DNA of 42,531 nucleotides from Acidobacteriota bacterium (GCA_003222385.1 QHVV01000008.1:1-42531), one strand, 5' to 3'; shown: positions 1 to 9,445, counted from the stretch's first letter. Notes: generated by a model not told the origin, from the sequence alone. Program-made: numbers and translations.

Positions 1-435
1 TCCCCCAGTCGTGGTGAAGATCGCCGACGTCCCGCCCGCGCCGCTCCCGTCGATCGCGACGGTGTAGACGGCGTTCAAGGCACCGGTGGCGTTCGAGTTC
101 GCTGTTGCTCCCGACTGGGTGAAGCCGTCGATCGTGACCGATTCCGTGATCGCCGGCAGACCGATGCCGACAAGGATGATCGTGTGCAGCCCCGCACCCG
201 GAATGGCGAAGTTGATCGTGTCGGCGCCGGCCGTGCCGTTGGCGCACTCACCCGCCGGGGGCGCGGGAACCGGGTTCGTATTTGCAGAAATGATCGCTTC
301 GCGGAGCGTGCACAGCCCGTCGTTCTGAATGGAATCCCCCGGGCTGGTCACGGTAATCGTCGCCGCGGAGAGCGAGGCGTATCCGGCCAGCAGAAGGACT
401 GCCGATCCGGAGACAGCACGCGCGGTCTTTCCCAC
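1..435 (-). CDS. CSLREA-domain-type surface/secreted protein, N-terminal part (truncated by window edge)
   Basis: Reverse frame absent from the ORF track (GTG start, runs off window). Reads VGKTARAVSGSAVLLLAGYASLSAATITVTSPGDSIQNDGLCTLREAIISANTNPVPAPPAGECANGTAGADTINFAIPGAGLHTI...; CTLREAIxxAN is the CSLREA signature. GGAGG lies 6 nt before the GTG; an in-frame ATG at 462 is an alternative start. Confidence 0.75.
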   Translation of the reverse strand, partial: MGKTARAVSGSAVLLLAGYASLSAATITVTSPGDSIQNDGLCTLREAIISANTNPVPAPPAGECANGTAGADTINFAIPGAGLHTIILVGIGLPAITESVTIDGFTQSGATANSNATGALNAVYTVAIDGSGAGGTSAIFTTTGG

Positions 436-513
436 CAGGCACCTCCGGAGGTCGAGTGGCATCGGGTCGCCGGAGAACGTTGCCCGAACCTTACGCCCCG
501 GATCGCCGGAACG

Positions 514-897
514 TCAAGACTTTCGGGGGGATACATACGTCGCGCGGTTCTCGGGGCCCTCCCGGACCGTGACTTCGGCGACCCGCGTCCAGCCGAGCGC
601 GCCGGACGAGTCGAGCCTTTCGGCGAACCAGCGTGCGATGTTCTCCGCCGACGTGTTGCGGCCGGCGAAATCGGGGTGGTCGTTGATGTACCTGTAGTCG
701 AGCTCGTTCGCGATCGTCTCGAGAGTGTTCTTGGCCGTCAGAAAATCGACCGCGAGGTCGTATTGCTGGAGCTTCTCGTTTTCGAGGACGGCTTCCACCC
801 GATACGAGTGGCCGTGAAGCGGTTCCGGCCCGCCCGCGTAGTCGATCAGGTTGTGCGCCGCCTCGAACCGCGCGGTGACGGTGACGCGGTACGGCAT
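514..897 (-). CDS. queD: 6-carboxytetrahydropterin synthase / 6-pyruvoyl-tetrahydropterin synthase family
   Basis: FEAAHNL...LHGHSYRVE...DFxxxK...LDYRYIND...TSAENIARWFAERL matches QueD/PTPS. Confidence 0.85.
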   Translation of the reverse strand: MPYRVTVTARFEAAHNLIDYAGGPEPLHGHSYRVEAVLENEKLQQYDLAVDFLTAKNTLETIANELDYRYINDHPDFAGRNTSAENIARWFAERLDSSGALGWTRVAEVTVREGPENRATYVSPRKS

Positions 898-905
898 GGG
901 ACGGA

Positions 906-3503
906 CTATCCCAGCACGGTCGCTTCGCGGGTGATCGAAAGAGTCGCCTGGGCTTCGGGAGGAATGGAGAGCAGCTTCTCGAGCACTTTCTTCGGCGTCG
1001 AGGTCTCGCCCGCGGATTGATCGAGGTTCACCTCGAAAGTCAGCTGCCCGCCGCGAGCGTCCTCGTCGAGAGAGATCGCGCGCAGAGCAGGCACCGCCTC
1101 GCGCCAGCCGTTGGCGATGGCTTCGCTCGCCCGGCCGACCTGGTCCGCGGACTCCAGGCGCACGGCGTAGCGCGCGGACTTGACGGCTCGCGAAAGCGCC
1201 GGCTCGGTCGACGCGAGCTCCCGCACGTCTGAGACCGACAGACCGGGCGGCAGCTTTTCCGAGATCGCGCGGGCCGCGTCCGGTCCGAACGAGGAGACGC
1301 CCTCCACGTCGAAGACCTCGTGCCGGCTCTCGAGGCCGAGCGCGAGCGCCGGTCCCATCGAAAGCTTCATGTGAGGGTTGAACCCTTGGGTGTACCGCGC
1401 GGGAAGGCCTGCGGCGCGGATCGCACGCTCCAGAACGTCCATGGTGTTGCGGTGCGAGAGGAAGCGGGCGTCGCCCGCCTTTTCGAACGTGATGCGGTGC
1501 CGCGCGAAGGGTCCCACCGCAGGAGACGGGCCCCGGACGGCCGACGGCAGGTCAGGCATGGCCTTCTGCCGGTACGCGGCTCCTTTCGCGACCTCCCGGT
1601 ACGCCGCCGGATCTTCGGCGCAAGACACGGACGCGTCGAGCGTCGGGAGCGTGCCCGGGAGCGACGTCGCGAGCACGGTGTCCTCGCCGTTGCCCGGCAC
1701 TCCGCAGGCGTAGCAGTGTCCCCACTTGCAGTCCTCCGTCCGCATTTCCTTCTTCGCCTTCACGAGCTCGACTTTGAGGAATCGCTTCGTGATCGAGGCG
1801 TCGAGCACGTCCCACGGCAGGACCTCGTCGACGTCGTAGGCCCGGAGCCACTCGGATTTCGAAATTCCCTCCGTCTCGAACGCTCGGTTCCACAGGTCGT
1901 ACCGGAAATGCTCGCTCCAGCCGTCGAACTTGACGCCCGAGACCCACGCGGTGTGGAGGATGCGCGCCACGCGGCGGTCGCCCCGCGACAGGACGCACTC
2001 GATCTCGGCCTCCCGCGGCTCGTGCCACTTCATCCGGGCGCCGCGGACGCGGCGGAAGCGGTCCTTCAGGTAGCCGAGCTTCTTCTCGAGCAGGTCGACG
2101 CCGTCGAACGGCGCCCACTGAAAGGGGGTCCACGACTTCGGCACGAAGGGCCCGATCGAGACGTTCACTTCCTTCCGGCCGTGCCTGCGACCCTGCGCGA
2201 GGATTCCCTCGACGAGCGTGACCAGCTCGTCCAGATCTTCTTTCGTCTCGGTCGGGAGCCCGATCATCGTGTAGACCTTGATGAGGTCCCAACCGCGCGC
2301 GAAGGCGACGTCGGCCGCCTGGATCATGTCGGCGTTCGTGAACGTCTTGTTGATGACGCGGCGCAGCCGGTCCGAACCGGTCTCCGGCGCGAACGTGAAG
2401 CCGGACTTCCTCACCTCCGAGACGGCGTCCGCGAGGCCCACCGAAAACGCCTCGGCGCGCAGTGACGGCAGCGAAATCGACACGCGGCGCTCCGAGAGCT
2501 GCGGCGCCAGACAGCGAACGAGCGGCTCGATCTGCGAGTAGTCCGCGGTCGACAGCGAGAGCAGACCCACCTCGCTCCAGCCCGACTCGGCGATGAACGT
2601 CTTCGTCATCGAGACGACGTCGGCCGGGTCGAGCTCCCGCACCGGTCGATACCAGTAGCCGGCCTGGCAGAAGCGGCAGCCCTGCGTGCACCCGCGCATC
2701 ACCTCGAGACCCAGCCGGTCCTGCACGATCTCGACGGAAGGGACCATCGGTCGGTCGGGGTAGTACTCCGGCTTGAGGTACGGAACCCACGTGCGCCGCG
2801 CGCGTTCGGGCGCGCGGGAGTCGTTGCGCGTGATCGCGAGGATCCGGCCGTCTTCGCGGTAGGTCACGTCGTAGAACGAGGGCACGTAGATTCCGTCGAG
2901 GGCCGCCAGACGCCCGAGGACGTCCCGCCGCGAAAGCCCGGCCGCCCGCGCGCCGGCGAGCGCGTCGAGGAAGCGAGGAAGCGCCTCTTCCGCGTCGCCG
3001 ACCAAGAAGGCGTCGAAGAAGTCGGCGACCGGCTCGGGGTTTGCCGTGCAGGGACCGCCGCCCAGGACGATCGGGTCGGAGTCGGTGCGCTCGCGCTGCC
3101 AGACCGGGATCCGGGCGAGGTCGAGCATGTTCGGGATGTTCGAGTAGTTCAGCTCCGACTGGAGAGAGAAACCGAGGACGTCGAAGTCGGCCACCGGCGA
3201 GAAGGACTCGACCGTGAAGAGAGGGATCTTTCGCTCGCGCATCCGGCTCTCGAGGTCGACCCACGGGGCGTAGGTCCGCTCGCAGGCGAAGGCCCGACGC
3301 CGGTTGACGATCTCGTAGAGGATCTTCAGCCCCGTGTGGCTCATGCCGATCTCGTACGTGTCCGGAAAGGCCAGGGCGACGGTCACGGCGGCGGCTCGCA
3401 GGTCTTTCCGGACGACGTTCCTCTCCAGGCCGACGTACCGGCCGGGCTTCTCGACCGTCGGCAGGATCGGGTCGAGACGCGGACGCACCGAGGCGTATCT
3501 CAT
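906..3503 (-). CDS. TIGR03960 family B12-binding radical SAM protein fused to a DUF2344/TIGR03936 domain
   Basis: 865 aa; CTQGCRFCQAG radical SAM motif; C-terminal half RHRITFEKAGDARFLSHRNTMDVLERAIRAAGLPARYTQGFNPHMKLSMGPAL is DUF2344-like. Confidence 0.88.
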   Translation of the reverse strand: MRYASVRPRLDPILPTVEKPGRYVGLERNVVRKDLRAAAVTVALAFPDTYEIGMSHTGLKILYEIVNRRRAFACERTYAPWVDLESRMRERKIPLFTVESFSPVADFDVLGFSLQSELNYSNIPNMLDLARIPVWQRERTDSDPIVLGGGPCTANPEPVADFFDAFLVGDAEEALPRFLDALAGARAAGLSRRDVLGRLAALDGIYVPSFYDVTYREDGRILAITRNDSRAPERARRTWVPYLKPEYYPDRPMVPSVEIVQDRLGLEVMRGCTQGCRFCQAGYWYRPVRELDPADVVSMTKTFIAESGWSEVGLLSLSTADYSQIEPLVRCLAPQLSERRVSISLPSLRAEAFSVGLADAVSEVRKSGFTFAPETGSDRLRRVINKTFTNADMIQAADVAFARGWDLIKVYTMIGLPTETKEDLDELVTLVEGILAQGRRHGRKEVNVSIGPFVPKSWTPFQWAPFDGVDLLEKKLGYLKDRFRRVRGARMKWHEPREAEIECVLSRGDRRVARILHTAWVSGVKFDGWSEHFRYDLWNRAFETEGISKSEWLRAYDVDEVLPWDVLDASITKRFLKVELVKAKKEMRTEDCKWGHCYACGVPGNGEDTVLATSLPGTLPTLDASVSCAEDPAAYREVAKGAAYRQKAMPDLPSAVRGPSPAVGPFARHRITFEKAGDARFLSHRNTMDVLERAIRAAGLPARYTQGFNPHMKLSMGPALALGLESRHEVFDVEGVSSFGPDAARAISEKLPPGLSVSDVRELASTEPALSRAVKSARYAVRLESADQVGRASEAIANGWREAVPALRAISLDEDARGGQLTFEVNLDQSAGETSTPKKVLEKLLSIPPEAQATLSITREATVLG

Positions 3504-3521
3504 GGAATCGGTGATTCTAAT

Positions 3522-3574
3522 GGGGACAGACTTATTTTCGACTTCGCGCGTCTCGAATAAATAAGCCTGTCCCC
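3522..3574. repeat. GGGGACAG palindromic intergenic element (REP/MITE-like)
   Basis: Left arm GGGGACAGACTTATTTTCGA, right arm (reverse complement) GGGGACAGGCTTATTTATTCGA, loop of about 11 nt. Confidence 0.75.
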
Positions 3575-3578
3575 TTTT

Positions 3579-4730
3579 TCAAACGTATTTGAAGCCCGTT
3601 CCGGTGTTGAACAGCATGATTCGGGATCGGCGATCCAGCTTCCCGCCGGCCGCGAGGTTCTTCGCGGCGGACCAGGTCGCCGCTCCTTCCGGACAGACGA
3701 ACATCCCTTCCGACTCGCCGATCTCGGACTCGGCCGCGCGCATCTCGTCGTCCGACACCGCGACGGCCTCGCCTCCGGATTCCCGGACGATCGCCAGGAT
3801 GAGAAAGTCGGCGAAGGGCTTGGGAACGCGCAGCCCCGACGCGTAGGTCTCCGCGTTCTCCCACTTTTCCGCGGTCGTTTTCCCGAGGGCGTGCGCTTTC
3901 GGAATGGGCGCGCAGCCGGCCGCCTGGACCACGATCATCCGCGGGCGCTTCGGGCCGATCCAGCCCAGCCGCTCCATCTCGGCGAACGCCTTCCACATGC
4001 CGATCAGTCCGGTTCCTCCACCCGTCGGATAGATCACGGCGTCGGGCAGCTCCCAACCGAAGTCTTCGGCGAGCTCGTATCCCAACGTCTTTTTCCCCTC
4101 GACGCGGTACGGCTCCTTCAGAGTCGAGACGTCGTGCCACTTTCCTTCCGCGGCTCCCTCCGCGACGAGCTTTCCGCACGCGTCGATCAACCCGGGAACG
4201 AGCGTGACCCGCGCGCCGTAGCGTTCACACTCGACCCGGAAGAGCGGGGGCGTGTCGTCCGGCAGGAACACGTCGCACTCCATTGCCGCCCGGGCCGCGT
4301 ACGCGGCCGCTGCACCCCCCGCGTTGCCGGCCGACGGAAGAGCGATCCGCGCGAAGCCGAGCTCCTTCGCCTTGGAGACGGCGGCGGAGAGGCCGCGCGC
4401 CTTGAACGAACCGGTTGGATTTCCCGATTCGTCCTTGATCCAGAGGTCGGAGAAGCCTTCGCGGGCGCCGAGCCGCTCGACTGAGATCGAAGGAGTGCCG
4501 CCCTCGCCGAGCGAGACGACGTGCTCCGGCGCCTCCACGGGCATCATTTCGCGCCACCGCCAGATCGTCCGCGGGCGATCGGCCACCGCGCCGCGGTCGA
4601 GCGGGCGGTCGTGATAGCGCGCGAACAGGGGGCCTCCGCAGCCCTCGGCAGGGCACACCCCGAAACGGCTGTCGCGATCGTAGAGACGCGCGCATTTCGT
4701 GCAGCCGAGATGGGCGAAGAACGAACTCAC
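3579..4730 (-). CDS. thrC: Threonine synthase (PLP-dependent, fold type II) with N-terminal zinc-ribbon-like segment
   Basis: 383 aa; KDESGNPTGSFKARG PLP-lysine motif, TGGGTGLIGMWKAF, N-terminal CTKC...CPAEGC. Confidence 0.82.
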   Translation of the reverse strand: MSSFFAHLGCTKCARLYDRDSRFGVCPAEGCGGPLFARYHDRPLDRGAVADRPRTIWRWREMMPVEAPEHVVSLGEGGTPSISVERLGAREGFSDLWIKDESGNPTGSFKARGLSAAVSKAKELGFARIALPSAGNAGGAAAAYAARAAMECDVFLPDDTPPLFRVECERYGARVTLVPGLIDACGKLVAEGAAEGKWHDVSTLKEPYRVEGKKTLGYELAEDFGWELPDAVIYPTGGGTGLIGMWKAFAEMERLGWIGPKRPRMIVVQAAGCAPIPKAHALGKTTAEKWENAETYASGLRVPKPFADFLILAIVRESGGEAVAVSDDEMRAAESEIGESEGMFVCPEGAATWSAAKNLAAGGKLDRRSRIMLFNTGTGFKYV

Positions 4731-4771
4731 CGAAACGAAGTATCCGGCAACCGCTCGTTACAATCGATCCG

Positions 4772-5875
4772 ATGACTTCGGCGCACGAGCCGATCCGGAT
4801 CGCGGGCGCCGGGCCCGCCGGCCTTTCCTGCGCGATCGCTCTCGCGCAGGCCGGCCGCGCGGTCGTGATCTCCGAGGCGCGGGCCTCGGCGGACGGTTCG
4901 ATCGACGCGCTCGAGCTCCTCGAGAACTGGACCGAAGAGGTCGACGCGACCGCGATTTTCGACGTGCTCGGCCTGACGGGCGTCGAGACCACGGAGGTCG
5001 CGTCGGCCGAGCTCTTCGACGGGTCTCTGCGGCGAACCGGCGTCGCGAGCCGTCGGCCGTTCGGGTATCTCGTGCGGCGGGGCGCCGGCGCGGGTTCTCT
5101 CGACGCGGCCCTGCTCGCCCGCGCGCGCGGGCTCGGAGTCGAGATCGGCTTGGGCGAGCGTCCAGATTCATCGGCCGTCGACGTCCTCGCGACCGGTCCC
5201 TCCGCGCCCGATCTCCTCGCCCGGCGGATGGTCTTCGCGACGTCCGACGCGGATCGGGTCCAGCTGCTGTTCGACCCGATCCGCGCTCCCGGTGGGTTCG
5301 CCTGGCTCTTCATCGCGCGCGGAATCGGCACGCTCGGGTGCCTGGTGTCCCGCGACCGCGCCCGGCTCGAGCGACATTTCGACGAAGTCCGCGATCGCTT
5401 TCGAAAAATTTCCGAGGTCTCCGTCTCGCAGGAGTCGACGGCGACCGGGCGAATCAGCTGCGCCATTCCCTCTTCTTCGCTGGCCGGTGGCTGCCGCGTC
5501 GCCGGAGAGGCCGGGAGCTCGCGCGACCTGCTCTTCGGGATGGGACTCCGTGGAGCGCTTCAGGACGGACTTCTTGCCGCGGAGAGCATCGCTCGAGGAA
5601 GATCGTTCGACTCTCTTCGAGACGAGCTCGCCTTGCCGCTCGCTCGCGCGTCGCTTGCCGCCCGGTTCCGATACGAGCGGATGAGCGACGCCGCGGTCGC
5701 GCGCGCGCTCGTCCGATGCGGCCGGGGAGATTTCCGGGAGCGCGTGAGGCGATCGCTTCGTCCCGGTTTTCGGAACGAAGTTACCGCGCTCTTCGCGCGC
5801 GCCGCGTGGCGGCCGCCCGAATCCTGCACGCACCCGCTTCCCGCGCACTGGTGCCGACGCAGCGACAGGACTTGA
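4772..5875 (+). CDS. FAD-dependent oxidoreductase (geranylgeranyl-reductase/lycopene-cyclase-like)
   Basis: N-terminal GAGPAGLSCAIALAQAGRAVVISEAR dinucleotide-binding motif; 367 aa. Confidence 0.7.
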   Translation: MTSAHEPIRIAGAGPAGLSCAIALAQAGRAVVISEARASADGSIDALELLENWTEEVDATAIFDVLGLTGVETTEVASAELFDGSLRRTGVASRRPFGYLVRRGAGAGSLDAALLARARGLGVEIGLGERPDSSAVDVLATGPSAPDLLARRMVFATSDADRVQLLFDPIRAPGGFAWLFIARGIGTLGCLVSRDRARLERHFDEVRDRFRKISEVSVSQESTATGRISCAIPSSSLAGGCRVAGEAGSSRDLLFGMGLRGALQDGLLAAESIARGRSFDSLRDELALPLARASLAARFRYERMSDAAVARALVRCGRGDFRERVRRSLRPGFRNEVTALFARAAWRPPESCTHPLPAHWCRRSDRT

Positions 5876-5961
5876 GGGAAGAGGAATCGCGGACGCGCAG
5901 CGCGCTCGTGACGCGCGAGGCGGCGCATCAGAATAGCACCAATCCGAAAACCGAAACACGC

Positions 5962-5991
5962 TTGACGCTCGCGCGAAGAGGCATTCATAAT
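5962..5991 (+). promoter_or_regulatory. Sigma-70-like promoter (TTGACG-18-CATAAT)
   Basis: TTGACG at 5962-5967, CATAAT at 5986-5991, 18-nt spacer, 10 nt before the ATG at 6002. Confidence 0.55.
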
Positions 5992-6001
5992 CGCCGCGGC
6001 C

Positions 6002-6379
6002 ATGGAATTGAACGATCATCTTCGCGAGATGCTGAAGGAGCTCGGACAAGCGATCAACGAATCCATCTCCGGATCCGGTCGCGTGCACGAGTCGATTCAG
6101 CGGATCCGCGACGAGGGCTACAACCTCTACATGGTCCTCGACGCGAAGGTGGGCGTGAACCGGCGCGAGGGCCGGAGCAGCCGCTCGAAGTCTTCCGGCG
6201 CGCGGGGCGAGAAAGAGCGGCCCTCCGAGGAGCGCGCCGCTTTCCGAATCAACGTCAAAGATCTCCGCTTTCTCCGGTCGCTCGGAATCGATCCCACGCG
6301 AAAGGTGCGGAACCGCCGGACGCCGATCGTCCGCATCTCCCGGATCGCGCGGCGGTCCCGGGCGCTGAAGGGGAGCTGA
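6002..6379 (+). CDS. Conserved-looking hypothetical protein, basic C-terminus
   Basis: 125 aa: MELNDHLREMLKELGQAINESISGSGRVHESIQRIRDEGYNLYMVLDAKVGV...; promoter-like sequence directly upstream. Confidence 0.65.
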   Translation: MELNDHLREMLKELGQAINESISGSGRVHESIQRIRDEGYNLYMVLDAKVGVNRREGRSSRSKSSGARGEKERPSEERAAFRINVKDLRFLRSLGIDPTRKVRNRRTPIVRISRIARRSRALKGS

Positions 6380-6435
6380 CGCCTCTCGCGACGTAGGATC
6401 GACGGCGCGCGAGCTCTCGGACGCGCCTGACGCAC

Positions 6436-7602
6436 ATGACGGCACCCGAACCTTCTCCCGACCCTTTCGGTCTCTCGCGGGCGGAGTGGCAGTCTCTCGC
6501 CCGCGACTGGCAGCTTCCGGCGTATCGCGGCCGGCAGATCTTCGACGCGATCCACCTTCGCGGGGCGCGGTCCGTCTCCGAGATCCACGAGGTCCCCCGC
6601 TCGCTGCGCGAAAAGCTCGGTTCCGAAATGCCGATCGGGCTGCCCGCGGTGGTCCGGCGCGAACCGTCCCGGGACGGGAGCGTCAAGTACGGCCTGCGCT
6701 TCTCCGACGGCGCGCTGATCGAGGCCGTTTACATGCCGGGGGACGGCGGAGGCGCCCGCGTCAACGAGTTCGAGGACGCCCGCGCCGCGTCCGGCGCCGT
6801 CCTGTCCGCAGCCCCCGGTCCGAAGCCCGGCGCGGCGCCCGGCAGGTTCACCGTCTGCCTCTCTTCCCAGACGGGATGCGCGGTCGACTGCGCGTTCTGC
6901 GTCACGGGGCGCCTGGGCGGCGGCCGCAACCTGACCGCCGGCGAGATCGTCGGGCAGCTGTATGCGGTGTTGGACGACGTGAACGCGAGCGCCCAAGAAA
7001 TGCGGGTCGTTTTCATGGGGATGGGAGAGCCTTTTCTCAACCCGGACGGCGTGTCGGGCGCGCTCGACGTGCTCTTCGAGGTCGTTTCACCGCGCCGCGT
7101 GACGGTGTCGACCTCCGGCATCACGCCGGTCTTTGCCCGGTTCGCTTCCCTCAAGAAGCGCCCGAACCTCGCCGTCTCGTTGAACGCCGCCGACGACGAG
7201 ACGCGCGCTTCCCTGATGCCGATCGACCGGACCTACCCTCTGGACGGACTGCTGCGCGCGATGCGCGAGTGGCCGCTCGAGCCGCGCCGCCGCCTGACGG
7301 TCGAGTACGTCCTGATCGCGGGGCGCAACGACTCCTCCGCCGACGCGACGCGGCTGGCGAAGCTTCTGTCCGGAATCGACGCGAAGGTCAACGTCATCCC
7401 GTTGAACGAGGACCCGCTCTACCTGCCCGGCTGGAAGAGGCCGGCCGAGTCCGTCATCGACGGGTTCGCCGCCGCGCTCGCGGGCGCCCGCATTCCCGTG
7501 ACGGTGCGGAGGAGCCGGGGGCCCGACGCCTCGGCGGCCTGCGGGCAGCTGAAAGGCCGGACCGAGGACTCGAGGAAAGGCGGCTCAGCCCGAAACCGGT
7601 AG
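6436..7602 (+). CDS. rlmN: 23S rRNA (adenine2503-C2)-methyltransferase
   Basis: YRGRQIFDAIHLRG..., QTGCAVDCAFCVTGRLGGGRNLTAGEIVGQ, MGMGEPFLN, VIPLNEDP; typical RlmN. Confidence 0.93.
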   Translation: MTAPEPSPDPFGLSRAEWQSLARDWQLPAYRGRQIFDAIHLRGARSVSEIHEVPRSLREKLGSEMPIGLPAVVRREPSRDGSVKYGLRFSDGALIEAVYMPGDGGGARVNEFEDARAASGAVLSAAPGPKPGAAPGRFTVCLSSQTGCAVDCAFCVTGRLGGGRNLTAGEIVGQLYAVLDDVNASAQEMRVVFMGMGEPFLNPDGVSGALDVLFEVVSPRRVTVSTSGITPVFARFASLKKRPNLAVSLNAADDETRASLMPIDRTYPLDGLLRAMREWPLEPRRRLTVEYVLIAGRNDSSADATRLAKLLSGIDAKVNVIPLNEDPLYLPGWKRPAESVIDGFAAALAGARIPVTVRRSRGPDASAACGQLKGRTEDSRKGGSARNR

Positions 7603-8571
7603 GTGCCGGTCGAAGAACTCCGTCCATCGGCGCCGATACTCCTCGCGCAACACGGCCGCCGGCTCGTTCGGATGGTGGCAGTGCCCCGCCCCCGGCGCGC
7701 GGAAGACCGCGCTCCCCGGAGGGAGCGCCTCGATCAAACGCTCCACGAAACGCGGCGGGACGAGCCGGTCCTCTTCCCCGTAGACCAGCAGGACCGGACA
7801 GCGCACGCGCTCGAGCGCCGCGACCGGGTCCGCGCGCTCCAAGCCGCCGGCGGCGCTCTCGAGCCCGAGGTCGCGCTTGACGCCCCACACCGTTTGAGCG
7901 ACCGCCCAGCGGGTCGCGAGCGATAGGAAGAGGGAAGGAATGTGCGTCGCGGCGGACAGGTAGTGGCGGGCCATCTCGCGGGGATCGGCGAAGGGCGACT
8001 CGAGCCAGAGCGCGCGGATCCCCGTCCGGTCCGCAGCGAGCGAGAGCGCGATCGAGGAACCCGCCGAGCACGAATGCACGCCCAGCCGGTGCGGGTCGAT
8101 CTTCCAGCGCTCCCGGGCCATGGCGATCGCGTTGGCGAGATCGTCCTTCTCCAGGAACCCGAACGTCATGTATCTCCCGCCGGAGAGGCCGTGTCCACGC
8201 AGGTCCGGGAGCAGCACGTTGTATCCGAGGGCGATCGCGCGAAGCGCGTCCTCCTCCCACTCGGACGCCGCGCCCCCCTTGCCGTGCAGAAAAAGGAGGG
8301 TGGGCCTCCGGTCCGGCTCGCCCGGCGACGCGAACGTCGCGACGAGCTCGACCGGATCGAGCGGGCTTCCGGCGTGCCGCAACTCTTCCACGAGGTTGGC
8401 CGCGTTCGACAGCGCGGCAAGCAGCTCCTTGCGCCGGTCCGCCGTGGGCCCGAGCCCGGTCGCCGAAACGAGCCGTGCGGCCAGTCGTCGCGACGCGATC
8501 CACGAACCGGCGACGAAGAGGGCGGCGGCCGCGGAGAGGACGGAGAAGAAACGGCGGACCGCGCGGCTCAA
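7585..8571 (-). CDS. Alpha/beta hydrolase
   Basis: LFLHGKGGAASEWEEDALRAIALGYNVLLPDLRGHGLSGG...GVHSCSAGSSIALSLA. The track ORF reaches 8691 but would overlap the ferredoxin gene; the TTG at 8571 is the likely start. Confidence 0.8.
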   Translation of the reverse strand: MSRAVRRFFSVLSAAAALFVAGSWIASRRLAARLVSATGLGPTADRRKELLAALSNAANLVEELRHAGSPLDPVELVATFASPGEPDRRPTLLFLHGKGGAASEWEEDALRAIALGYNVLLPDLRGHGLSGGRYMTFGFLEKDDLANAIAMARERWKIDPHRLGVHSCSAGSSIALSLAADRTGIRALWLESPFADPREMARHYLSAATHIPSLFLSLATRWAVAQTVWGVKRDLGLESAAGGLERADPVAALERVRCPVLLVYGEEDRLVPPRFVERLIEALPPGSAVFRAPGAGHCHHPNEPAAVLREEYRRRWTEFFDRHLPVSG

Positions 8572-8596
8572 TGGAAAGAGGAGGGCGGAGAGCCGC

Positions 8597-8992
8597 CTAG
8601 GGGATGCCGTGCGCGGCGCGGACCTTCCGGGCTTTCTTCCCGAAGAGGCCGACGACCTCGACGGGACCGCGGACGTAGGCCTGGCAGGCAAGCCGGATCG
8701 GCTTCCCCTTCCAGCGTTTCCGGATGAACGCGAGCGGCTTTCCGAGCCACCACGTCGCGAGCGAGAACTTTTCCCGGTGCGTCGGCGCCGAGAGGTTTTC
8801 GCCTCCCGCGAGCGGCAGCACCGCGCAGGTCGTGCAGAGACCGTTGCCGCCGCACCACTTCCAGAGCCGGGCGTCCGCGTCGAGGGCGGCGTCCCACAGC
8901 CGGTACCCGTCCCAGACGTCGATCTCCTCCCCGTTGATCACGCAACGGACGCGGCGCGTAGGGGAAGATGCTTTTCCGGGTTCGCCCGCCAT
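8597..8992 (-). CDS. 2Fe-2S ferredoxin-like protein
   Basis: Plant-type cluster motif CGGNGLCTTC (Cx5Cx2C) plus downstream LACQAYV cysteine. Confidence 0.8.
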   Translation of the reverse strand: MAGEPGKASSPTRRVRCVINGEEIDVWDGYRLWDAALDADARLWKWCGGNGLCTTCAVLPLAGGENLSAPTHREKFSLATWWLGKPLAFIRKRWKGKPIRLACQAYVRGPVEVVGLFGKKARKVRAAHGIP

Positions 8993-9001
8993 GCGCCGAT
9001 T

Positions 9002-9439
9002 CTAAGGCGCGCGGCGGGAGAGCAGCGCGCGGTCCCAGTCGTCGCGGCGGAACACGAGGTCGACGCCGGTCCGGCTGTCGCGAGGGGAAAGCGCCACGAG
9101 CATGCGTGAGGGGTCGTCTTTTCGCGGCGTGACCACGGTGATTCCCTTCCACGAGATCAGGAAGCCGTACTCCCCCGGCGCGACGAGCGTCAGCCGGAAC
9201 CGCCCCGCGGCGTCGGTCACCGAGGGGGGCGACCAGCCGACGTCCTTCTCCCGGGGCAAGCCCCATACCGTCACTCCGGCGGCGGGGCGACCCTCCCGAT
9301 CGAGGACGCGGCCTTCGACGATCGCCGGGGGATTTCGGGCACGGCGGATCGCCTCCGGCGTCGCCCGCGGGCGGGTCGCGCAGCCCGACGCGAGAACGAG
9401 CGCGATCCAGACGATCGCGCGCATTCCCTGTCTCTTCAC
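9002..9439 (-). CDS. Carboxypeptidase-regulatory-like domain lipoprotein
   Basis: Lipobox-like VLASGCAT; VEGRVLDREGRPAAGVTVWG...TDAAGRFRLTLVAPGEYGFLIS. Confidence 0.75.
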   Translation of the reverse strand: MKRQGMRAIVWIALVLASGCATRPRATPEAIRRARNPPAIVEGRVLDREGRPAAGVTVWGLPREKDVGWSPPSVTDAAGRFRLTLVAPGEYGFLISWKGITVVTPRKDDPSRMLVALSPRDSRTGVDLVFRRDDWDRALLSRRAP

Positions 9440-9445
9440 CGGTCT

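Noticed and set aside
1552-3264. 570-aa minus-strand ORF
   Set aside because: Alternate frame inside the radical SAM gene; Arg-rich shadow frame.
4699-6396. 565-aa plus-strand ORF
   Set aside because: Arg-rich frame overlapping the FAD oxidoreductase and 6002-6379; no domain.
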